Shown here piece by piece: positions 1 through 5,896 of a DNA stretch of 7,370 bases; within the stretch, counting starts at the first letter, position 1; each line of letters opens with the position of its first letter. The notes under the pieces were generated by a model. The model did not search any database and had not been told where the DNA came from. It saw nothing but the letters and a program-made list of their open reading frames with translations. The DNA is from Thermoanaerobaculia bacterium. Lineage in GTDB: Bacteria > Acidobacteriota > Thermoanaerobaculia > Multivoradales > JAHEKO01. The stretch covers positions 1-7,370 of the forward strand of contig JARFQS010000378.1 in assembly GCA_029287645.1 (NCBI GenBank), given 5' to 3'. A program made the position numbers and the translations under genes.

Positions 1-90
<90 letters not shown>

Positions 91-599
91 GCCTCGCGTA
101 GCGAGCTCGGAAGACCCACCAGAAGCTGCGGGTGAAGCCGAAACGTTCCGACCGGAGCTCGAGGACATGCGATCTGCACCGCTTCGAGGGAGGCCCTGCC
201 GCAGAGGCCACAGCTGGAGGAGGTGAACACATGGCGGGTGAGCCCTTCGACCTCGAACTCGACGCCAGGCTGCAGGTGCACCTCGACGATGTTGTCGGAA
301 TCGTCTACTGAGTCTCCGTCACAGTATTCGATGCGCCAGACCTCGTCCGAATGAGTCAAGATCCCTTCACCGCAGAGGAAACCGGCCGCCAGCTCGAAGT
401 CGTGCCCCGGGGTTCGCATGGTGACGGCAACTCCGTGTCTCTGCCGCCGTCCACCGACTTCCGCGACAACCCGGATCTCCAGCGGTTCCTCTGCCGCCAC
501 GGCGTCGACCCGTTCTCGGATCTCACCCCCGTTCACCGCCAGGACCGTGGCAGGGACCGCGGACCCAGGTGCGCCCTTCTGCCGAACCTCGTCGCTCAT
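91..599 (-). CDS. fdhD: FdhD sulfurtransferase, C-terminus cut off
   Basis: FdhD is a cytoplasmic accessory protein that passes sulfur from a cysteine desulfurase to the bis-MGD molybdenum cofactor of formate dehydrogenase. Translated from the ATG at 599-597, about 170 codons remain; the family is usually around 260-280 residues. Visible landmarks are AEEPLEIRV (about 36-44), MRTPGHDFELAAGFL (61-75) and GEGI (77-80), then the signature SSCGLCG with the paired cysteines C130 and C133 (E. coli FdhD has a comparable CxxC). The sequence stops at LPSSLREA, just before the expected TGG-H-A region, because the contig ends in adapter. The break is an assembly end, not a mutation. The start codon overlaps the mobA stop as ATGA (599-596). 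No clear Shine-Dalgarno precedes it, so translation is probably coupled to mobA. Confidence 0.93.
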
Positions 600-1255
600 G
601 CCGGATCCGAAGGCGCGGAAGCTTCTTCAGGAACGGACCTCTGAAGGTCCGACGGAGAATTGATATTGACCAGAAGATCAGGACGGAAGAAATGCAGAGC
701 AGGGGTGACAGGTACCGACTCCGTCTCGATGGCGTCCAGGAATCGCCAGGCTTCGAGCCGACACTCACGCAGCCTGGTTTCGAGGAGGTCCCGACACGAC
801 GCCGAATAGAGTCCGAACAAGGGTTGCCTCCTGCCCTCCCAGACCGCGACTCTCGCCCGAGCCCCACACGAAGTCTGGTCGCCACGAGACGTGAAGGCCT
901 CCTGCGTGGTGCTCCACGCCGCGACATGACGTACCAGCTCCGCGCTGACGAAAGGCAGGTCACAGGCGACAACGAACACGGGGCGTGACCCGGCCCATTC
1001 GAGAGCGGCGTGGATCCCGGCCAGAGGACCCTGTCCCTCGAAGCGGTCGTGGACAACCGGAACTCCGAGCTGCTCGTAAGATCGCCCGGGCACCGTGACC
1101 ACCACGACTTCCGCCACTACCGCCTGCAGCACCTCGAAAGGGTGCAGGAGGAGGGCCTTGCCGGACCATGGCAACAGAGCCTTGTCCTGCCCGAGTCGGC
1201 GACTTGCGCCTCCGGCCAGGACGGCACCCACAACAGAGGTCTCGAGGCTTGGCAT
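596..1255 (-). CDS. mobA: Molybdenum cofactor guanylyltransferase MobA
   Basis: MobA transfers GMP from GTP to Mo-molybdopterin to make the (bis-)MGD cofactor used by DMSO-reductase-family enzymes, including formate dehydrogenases; it acts in the cytoplasm. The 219-residue product has the family's usual length. The N-terminal nucleotide-binding signature LAGGASRRLGQDKALLP lies at 13-29, GPLAG at 76-80, the metal-binding CDLPF at 98-102 (D99 is the expected Mg ligand) and the C-terminal NINSPSDL near 197-204. The ATG start puts the glycine-rich loop close to the N-terminus, as expected. No Shine-Dalgarno is visible, and a -10-like element lies only 12 bases upstream, which suggests a very short leader. 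The stop overlaps the fdhD start, so the two genes form a coupled operon supplying and sulfurating the cofactor of a molybdoenzyme encoded elsewhere. Confidence 0.95.
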   Translation of the reverse strand: MPSLETSVVGAVLAGGASRRLGQDKALLPWSGKALLLHPFEVLQAVVAEVVVVTVPGRSYEQLGVPVVHDRFEGQGPLAGIHAALEWAGSRPVFVVACDLPFVSAELVRHVAAWSTTQEAFTSRGDQTSCGARARVAVWEGRRQPLFGLYSASCRDLLETRLRECRLEAWRFLDAIETESVPVTPALHFFRPDLLVNINSPSDLQRSVPEEASAPSDPA

Positions 1256-1266
1256 AGAGCTGCGAG

Positions 1267-1275
1267 ATGTTAGCA
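1267..1275 (-). promoter_or_regulatory. Extended -10-like element for mobA-fdhD
   Basis: On the minus strand this reads TGCTAACAT, fitting the extended -10 pattern TGnTAnnnT. It ends 11 bases before the mobA ATG, so a start point about seven bases downstream would leave a leader of only a few nucleotides. I see no convincing -35. The same TGCTAnnnT form recurs before three other genes in the window. No transcript data are available. Confidence 0.5.
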
Positions 1276-1322
1276 GAGGGCAGAAAGAGCCAGGCCCTTC
1301 ACGGCCACCCGAGATGGCCCCG

Positions 1323-1331
1323 TGCTACGAT
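1323..1331 (+). promoter_or_regulatory. Extended -10-like element for the receiver gene
   Basis: TGCTACGAT lies in the divergent gap between mobA and the receiver-domain gene and points toward the latter. A start point just downstream would give a leader of about 60 bases that contains the strong Shine-Dalgarno at 1388-1394. No good -35 at standard spacing was found. Confidence 0.45.
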
Positions 1332-1387
1332 CTTCGGGAGCCACGAGTCGGGTTGGGAGCCCACCCCAGGACCGGCCCATCTTCGCC

Positions 1388-1394
1388 AGGGAGG
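1388..1394 (+). promoter_or_regulatory. Shine-Dalgarno setting the receiver gene start
   Basis: AGGGAGG lies seven bases before the ATG at 1402. It decides between two neighbouring ATGs: the one at 1397 is in another frame and only two bases from the motif, and the longer in-frame reading from 1267 would add 45 residues with no receiver-domain match. Confidence 0.85.
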
Positions 1395-1401
1395 CTATGA
1401 A

Positions 1402-1770
1402 ATGCGGATTCTGGTGGTCGATGACGAAGACCAGATTCTCCAGCTCGCGACTTCGATGCTGGAGTCGGAAGGTCATGAAGTGGTCACCGCCAGCCAAGGC
1501 CTGGAAGCCCTTCTCAGAGTCGAAGACAGTCATCCAGATGCGATTCTCCTCGACATCGTGCTGCCCCAGATGGATGGAGCGACGGTGGCCCAGCGGCTCC
1601 GAGAGGATCCAGCGACCGCCGACATCCCGATCGTCTTCCTGACCGGGTTGGTCGATACCGACGAGGTTCAACGAAGGGGACCGATCATTGGTGGCCAGTA
1701 CTTTCTCGCCAAGCCCTTCGACGCCGAGCGCCTCCACGAAGTCCTCACGCTAGCCACCGAATCCGACTGA
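1402..1770 (+). CDS. Single-domain CheY-like response regulator
   Basis: This is a 122-residue protein consisting only of a receiver domain. Such proteins accept a phosphoryl group from a histidine kinase and act by protein-protein contact, since no output domain follows. The acidic pocket is D7-D8 in ILVVDDE, the phospho-acceptor is D51 in ILLDIVLPQMDG, the switch threonine is T81 in IVFLTG and the conserved lysine is K104 in FLAKPF, so all catalytic residues are present. The start at 1402 is supported by a strong Shine-Dalgarno and places the first beta strand at the N-terminus. No histidine kinase or chemotaxis gene is nearby, so it is an orphan and its partner cannot be named. It is divergent from mobA and convergent with the acyltransferase, hence probably monocistronic. 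Confidence 0.95.
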   Translation: MRILVVDDEDQILQLATSMLESEGHEVVTASQGLEALLRVEDSHPDAILLDIVLPQMDGATVAQRLREDPATADIPIVFLTGLVDTDEVQRRGPIIGGQYFLAKPFDAERLHEVLTLATESD

Positions 1771-1786
1771 GCATCCGCTTGGATGC
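1771..1786. terminator. Short hairpin between convergent genes
   Basis: GCATCC-GCTT-GGATGC is a perfect six-base-pair stem with a four-base loop, starting immediately after the receiver gene stop and lying about 45 bases beyond the acyltransferase stop. The position fits a shared terminator. No U-tract follows on either strand, so if it terminates transcription it is not a classical intrinsic terminator. Chance occurrence is possible. Confidence 0.35.
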
Positions 1787-1830
1787 CGGTGGTTTCCTGC
1801 TGGGCCATCCGCCGGTGGGACAGGATTCTC

Positions 1831-2607
1831 TCAGGTCTCGGATGGCGCTGGTACCGCGGACTGGGCCTCCTCTCGGGGACCCTCGATCCGTTCCAGCATG
1901 TCCGCCACCTGCTTCCGTGCCTCGTCCGCCAGAGCTCGCCGATCCTCCAGGTCCCTCCCCGTCGTCGGAATTGGCTCGCCGACAGAGACCCGAATCAGCC
2001 CCGGACGGGGTGAGAAACCATCTGGCGGCAGGACTCGCTCACTTCCCGAGATGCTGACGGGCACGACCGGCACACCCGCTTTGATCGCGGCCACGAAGCT
2101 TCCGGTCTTGAAGGGCAGGAGCTCGCCGCTCCGACTGCGGGTTCCCTCTGGATACGAAGCCATGCTGGCGCCGTCTTCCAGCAGCTCGGACATCAGATCG
2201 ACGCTGGTCCTCGAGGCCTCACTGTCAGACCGATCGATGAAGACCATGCCCATCGCAGCTGCATAGAGCCCCAGGAACGGGATCTTGCGTACTTCCTTCT
2301 TGGCCAGGAAACGGAGGTTGGTCGGTATCCCTCCCACCAGGGCTGGAATGTCGTAGAAGGAGCGATGATTCGCCACGAAGAGGGCCGGTTGGGAGAAGTC
2401 GTTGTGGGGCGAGCTCTCGACCTCGAGCCGAGCCCCCACGGCCCGCAAGGCGACCGGCAGCCAGAGCTTACGGGCAATCGTCAGAGGCAGCTTGGGTCCA
2501 CCGGTGACGAGTCGCACCGCGAGCGCGATGGTGACCCAGAAGGCGGTCCACAGGAACAGGAACACCGCCTGTAGTCCGTTGATCAGGCGCCAGGCAAGCT
2601 TTCGCAC
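1831..2607 (-). CDS. plsC: 1-acyl-sn-glycerol-3-phosphate acyltransferase
   Basis: PlsC-family enzymes transfer an acyl chain to lysophosphatidic acid to form phosphatidic acid at the inner membrane. From the GTG at 2607 the protein has 258 residues, typical for the family. A hydrophobic segment at about 12-31 (VFLFLWTAFWVTIALAV) would anchor it. The four acyltransferase blocks are present in order: NHRSFYD (80-86, with the H-x4-D catalytic pair H81/D86), FIDR (123-126), PEGTRS (153-158) and VPVVPVS (179-185). The frame stays open to 3171, but that extension would overlap the M16 gene on the other strand and has no acyltransferase match. GTG 2607 therefore seems the likeliest start, although no good Shine-Dalgarno lies close before it. 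A GGAGG lies six bases before an in-frame CTG a few codons upstream. The family is certain; the exact substrate is inferred. Confidence 0.92.
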   Translation of the reverse strand: MRKLAWRLINGLQAVFLFLWTAFWVTIALAVRLVTGGPKLPLTIARKLWLPVALRAVGARLEVESSPHNDFSQPALFVANHRSFYDIPALVGGIPTNLRFLAKKEVRKIPFLGLYAAAMGMVFIDRSDSEASRTSVDLMSELLEDGASMASYPEGTRSRSGELLPFKTGSFVAAIKAGVPVVPVSISGSERVLPPDGFSPRPGLIRVSVGEPIPTTGRDLEDRRALADEARKQVADMLERIEGPREEAQSAVPAPSET

Positions 2608-2666
2608 TACAACAGAATGGTACCGCAGACCAGCCCTCCGAGGGCCCCGCCTCCGAAGTGGCACCG

Positions 2667-2675
2667 TGCTACCAT
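2667..2675 (+). promoter_or_regulatory. Extended -10-like element for the M16 operon
   Basis: TGCTACCAT lies 34 bases before the first candidate start of the M16 pair, in the 102-base gap divergent from the acyltransferase gene. It shares TGCTAnnnT with the elements at 1267, 1323 and 5869. Read on the minus strand, nearly the same bases give TGGTAGCAC, a poorer match pointing toward the acyltransferase gene. Confidence 0.45.
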
Positions 2676-2709
2676 CGATCGCCGCTGGGCAGTCTAGTCC
2701 GGGGCCCCG

Positions 2710-4335
2710 ATGGGTGAGATCATGGCACCCTCCATCCAGCCGATGTTCAACGAGTCGAGCCCTACTTCGAACGGGTGCAGAGGCTTGCTGTACGCCTTGG
2801 TGGTTCTCCTTTGCACGGTTCCGATCGGGGCCGAGGTGGAACTGACGGCTCGAGTGCCCGTCGAGACGATTCAACTCGAAAACGGTATGCGATTCCTGCT
2901 CGTCGCCAGGCCAGAGATGACCACGGTTGCGGCGGGTTGGGTCGTAGAAGTCGGGTCGGCAGACGAGGAACCCGGCCAGACGGGACTGAGTCACCTTCTC
3001 GAGCATCTGATGTTCAAAGGCACGCGCAACGTCGGGACCCGCGACATCGAGCGCGAGAGGATCCTGCTGGATCGAGAGGACCGACTGCAGTCCAACCTGC
3101 GCGCCTTGCGAGCCGAGCAGCTGGAAGTCGGTGCGAAGAAACGCACCCAGTTGGATCGGCGAGTCGGCCATATCGAGGGGCAGCTGAACCAGGTCCAGGC
3201 CGAGGCCCGGTCCATCTCGCTTCTTGGCCAGTTCTCACTGCTCTACTCGAGGCTGGGGGCCGTAGGCCTCAACGCCCACACCCTCCGAGATCTGACCTTC
3301 TACTACGTCACGGTACCGGCAGAGAAGCTCGAGGCCTGGTTCTGGCTGGAGTCCGATCGGCTGCTGGAGCCCGTCTTTCGCGAGTTCTACAAAGAGCTCG
3401 ACGTCCTACACGAGGAGCGCCGTCTGCGCATCGACTCGAATCCCACCGGCTCTGCCGACGAGCAGCTGAAAGCCGAGTTCTGGGATCCACATCCCTATGC
3501 CTGGGATCCACAGGGCGCACCCGAAGACCTCGAACGACTCACCCGCGAGGCCGCGCGAGGCTTTTTCCGACAGCACTACACGCCGGGCCGCATCACGGCG
3601 GCTCTGGTCGGAGATTTCGATATCTCGCAAGCCCGTGAGCTCGCCGTGCGGTACTTCGGGCGCATTCAGGCTCGCCGGTCTCCACCCCGCAGAGAGGTGC
3701 CCTGGCTGGTGGATGGCGGAAAAGAGGCGGAGCGGACCCTCAGCCTCGAGTGCGACTGCCCGCCGCAGGTCCAGGTTCTCTACCCCTCCGCGGCCTTCGG
3801 AGAACCCGACTCTCGCACCCTCGAAGTCATGGCAGCCGTTCTGAACGGCCGATCCGGCAGGCTCTACCGCTCCATGGTCCTCGGTGATGGGATCGCGTTC
3901 TCCGCCTCCACCTTGCAGAGTCCGCTTCGTCAGGCCGGCTACTTCAGCTTTCGAGCCGAAACGAAAGGAGACTCGACTCCCGAGACACTCCTGGTCGCCT
4001 GGGATCGAGAGGTTGCCCGACTCCAGAGCGAGCCTGTCACAGCAGAGGAGCTCCTCCGGGCCAAGAACCGCCTTGCAGCCGACTCCTTTCGGAGACTCAA
4101 GGATCCTTCTTCCCTTCTCGCCCAACTACTCGTCTACCAGGGCATGGGCGACTGGAGTGAAATCAACACCTGGCCCCGGCAGGTGCTCGAGATCGACGCG
4201 GACGAGATCCAGGCCGCGGCAAGAAGATACCTCGAGCCGAATCGAAAAACCGTGGGTCTCTACAACCAGTCTGCCTCGGGAAGTCCCCCTTCGACCGCCA
4301 CCGCAGGTAGGGGCAGTGAGGAGGGCACTCCATGA
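2710..4335 (+). CDS. M16 metallopeptidase, zinc-binding subunit
   Basis: This is an exported insulinase/pitrilysin-family (M16B-like) zinc peptidase of up to 541 residues. A hydrophobic stretch at about 25-41 ending in PIGA looks like a signal peptide. The preceding 24-residue head is long, so ATG 2722 or 2743 may be the true start. The inverted zinc motif HLLEH is at 95-99, with E98 as general base, and E236 in HEERRLRID matches the third zinc ligand. The N-terminal M16 domain is interrupted at roughly 113-180 by a charged, probably coiled-coil insertion; NAHT at 188-191 resumes the canonical fold. The C-terminal M16 domain runs from about 260 to 500 (HPYAWDPQG 261-269, ITAALVGDF 295-303). 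Where active homodimeric relatives carry the substrate-binding Arg/Tyr pair this protein has V390 and F397. The last 20 residues are low-complexity. It overlaps the next gene by ATGA, so the two subunits are probably co-translated. Confidence 0.93.
   Translation: MGEIMAPSIQPMFNESSPTSNGCRGLLYALVVLLCTVPIGAEVELTARVPVETIQLENGMRFLLVARPEMTTVAAGWVVEVGSADEEPGQTGLSHLLEHLMFKGTRNVGTRDIERERILLDREDRLQSNLRALRAEQLEVGAKKRTQLDRRVGHIEGQLNQVQAEARSISLLGQFSLLYSRLGAVGLNAHTLRDLTFYYVTVPAEKLEAWFWLESDRLLEPVFREFYKELDVLHEERRLRIDSNPTGSADEQLKAEFWDPHPYAWDPQGAPEDLERLTREAARGFFRQHYTPGRITAALVGDFDISQARELAVRYFGRIQARRSPPRREVPWLVDGGKEAERTLSLECDCPPQVQVLYPSAAFGEPDSRTLEVMAAVLNGRSGRLYRSMVLGDGIAFSASTLQSPLRQAGYFSFRAETKGDSTPETLLVAWDREVARLQSEPVTAEELLRAKNRLAADSFRRLKDPSSLLAQLLVYQGMGDWSEINTWPRQVLEIDADEIQAAARRYLEPNRKTVGLYNQSASGSPPSTATAGRGSEEGTP
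4319..4325 (+). promoter_or_regulatory. Shine-Dalgarno for the second M16 gene
   Basis: AGGAGGG lies inside the 3' end of the first M16 gene, six bases before the ATG at 4332. It fixes that start and means the downstream subunit can initiate efficiently by itself as well as by coupling through the ATGA overlap. Confidence 0.85.
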
Positions 4336-5849
4336 GAAGAGGAGATCTCTCGCTCCTCGGCCTGTTGTGGGTCGCGTGCGGTGCAACTGCTCATTCGGCG
4401 GACCCACCATCCATTCCCACCAGCCCCCTCGCACTGCACTTCGACGACAGCGAGATCCAGCTGCCCAAGGCAGAGGGTCGCCGCCGAGAGATTCCCACGG
4501 GCGCGGTGGTCTACCTCGCTGAGGACCACACTCTTCCCCTGGTGGAGGTCGCGGTGGCACTGCGGGCCGGCTCGTTTCTGGAACCTGTGGACCAGGTCGG
4601 ACTCGCCTCGTTGACCGGTGCTCTCGTCAGGCGGGGCGGGACCCAGGCCAGGTCCGCCGACAGCTTCGACGACAGGGTGGACGAACTGGGTGCCCGCATC
4701 CAGTCCTTCGCAGGCTTCACGCGCAGCGCGGCCAGCCTGAGCGTGCCGACCTGGGCCCTCGATGACGCTCTGGATCTCTACTTCGAGGTCCTGTCCTCAC
4801 CAGCCTTCCAGGAAGATCGACTCGCCAGTGCCAAAGCCAACCTCCGGGAGAGCATGAGCCGCCGCGATCAGGACCCGTTGGAGATTTTGGACAGGGAGTG
4901 GCGGTGGCTGGTCTTCGGTCGGCAGCACTTCTCCAGCTCGGCGCTGACGACCAGCAGCCTGGATGCCATAGATCGGGCAGCGGTGACCCGCTTTCACGGT
5001 ACCTACTGGCGACCAGAGAATTTCATCATCGCGGTTTCAGGAGATTTCCGGGCCGAGGAGATCCTGGCCTCCCTCGAAGCGAGACTGGCCCGGTGGCCGA
5101 ACCCGCAGCCTGATCGGACTCGCGATGGGCTGGTCGAATGGCCTCCCGAGGGGCCGCGCTTCGAGGCGAAGCCCGGGTTGTATCACTATGAGGCCGATGT
5201 TGCGCAGGCCAAGGTCGCCCTTGGCACAAGGCTGTCAGGAGACCCACCCTGGGACTCACAAGATCGTTTCGCTCTCGAGGTACTCGGCGAGATCCTCGGT
5301 GGCTCGGGTGCAATCTCCCGCATCGCTGGCCGGCTGCGCACCGCCGAAGGCCTCGTTTACCGAGCTTCGGCACGCCTCGATCCCGGCGAGCTCTGGGTGG
5401 GGGATTTCCAGATCCAGTTCGATACCCGCAGCGATCAGGTGGCACGCGCTGTCGAGCTGAGCCTCGAGGAGCTACAACGGATTCGCTCCCAGCCAGTACA
5501 TCCCACGGAACTCGAGGTTGCCAAACAGTCACTCCTGGGGAAGCTACGGCTCTCCTTCGACACAGCAGAGGAGATCGCTGGACTCTTGGCCGAAAACGAG
5601 CTGTTGGGTCGACCCCACGACTACTGGAATCGATATCTCCGCGGCATCGAAGATGTCTCGGCCGGGCAGGTCTTGCAGGCGGCCCGCACCTACCTGCTCC
5701 CCGATCGAATGCTCTACCTGGTCGTGGGCCGCTGGAACGAGATTCGCGGCGACGCGCCGCTTGGTGAATCGCACCTCGAAGAGGTCGCGGGGCATCGAGT
5801 CCAACACCTCCCGGCCCGCGATCCCCTGACCCTGAGGGCTCTCGAATAG
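4332..5849 (+). CDS. M16 peptidase-like partner subunit, no zinc site
   Basis: This is the 505-residue second member of an M16 pair. It begins with a short basic head and a hydrophobic segment (LSLLGLLWVACGATA, about 6-20), a signal peptide with plausible signal-peptidase-I sites after A20 or A23. C16 resembles a lipobox cysteine, but W13 at -3 makes a lipoprotein uncertain. The position of the zinc motif reads SLTGA (93-97), so all three HxxEH residues are lost and it cannot be an independent M16 protease. In the C-terminal domain the pair R336 and Y343 in GRLRTAEGLVY (333-343) is intact, the residues that bind substrate backbone in M16 enzymes. This matches known heterodimeric M16B proteases in which one chain supplies zinc and the other the R/Y pair. 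Its partner is the directly preceding overlapping gene. Substrate unknown; a periplasmic peptide-degrading role is inferred. Confidence 0.92.
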   Translation: MRRGDLSLLGLLWVACGATAHSADPPSIPTSPLALHFDDSEIQLPKAEGRRREIPTGAVVYLAEDHTLPLVEVAVALRAGSFLEPVDQVGLASLTGALVRRGGTQARSADSFDDRVDELGARIQSFAGFTRSAASLSVPTWALDDALDLYFEVLSSPAFQEDRLASAKANLRESMSRRDQDPLEILDREWRWLVFGRQHFSSSALTTSSLDAIDRAAVTRFHGTYWRPENFIIAVSGDFRAEEILASLEARLARWPNPQPDRTRDGLVEWPPEGPRFEAKPGLYHYEADVAQAKVALGTRLSGDPPWDSQDRFALEVLGEILGGSGAISRIAGRLRTAEGLVYRASARLDPGELWVGDFQIQFDTRSDQVARAVELSLEELQRIRSQPVHPTELEVAKQSLLGKLRLSFDTAEEIAGLLAENELLGRPHDYWNRYLRGIEDVSAGQVLQAARTYLLPDRMLYLVVGRWNEIRGDAPLGESHLEEVAGHRVQHLPARDPLTLRALE

Positions 5850-5868
5850 AGATCCGGTTCAGAACCTC

Positions 5869-5877
5869 TGCTAGCCT
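5869..5877 (+). promoter_or_regulatory. Extended -10-like element for the GH113-like gene
   Basis: TGCTAGCCT lies in the 47-base gap after the second M16 gene, 19 bases before the ATG at 5897. Its hexamer (TAGCCT) is the weakest of the four copies. Two bases upstream is the small palindrome GGTTC-A-GAACC (5856-5866), at a position where a repressor could block polymerase. Read-through from the M16 operon is equally possible, because no terminator is visible in the gap. Confidence 0.35.
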
Positions 5878-5896
5878 AGCGTCGTATTTGCCCACG

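Noticed and set aside
351..1056. Several open frames of 80-180 codons on both strands over fdhD and mobA
   Set aside because: All are out of frame with, or antisense to, clear MobA and FdhD sequence and have low-complexity Arg/Ser/Pro-rich composition.
1785..1818. Direct repeat GCCGGTGG at 1785-1792 and 1811-1818 in the receiver/plsC gap
   Set aside because: Two eight-base copies in GC-rich DNA are not enough to claim a repeat element or regulatory site.
2608..3171. Open extension of the plsC reading frame far upstream on the minus strand
   Set aside because: It overlaps the zinc-site half of the first M16 gene in antisense and shows no acyltransferase or other recognisable sequence; plsC family length fits a start near 2607.
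4332..4391. Possible lipoprotein signal with C16 in the second M16 subunit
   Set aside because: The residue at -3 is Trp rather than Leu/Val/Ile, and good signal-peptidase-I sites follow; kept only as an uncertainty in the gene entry.
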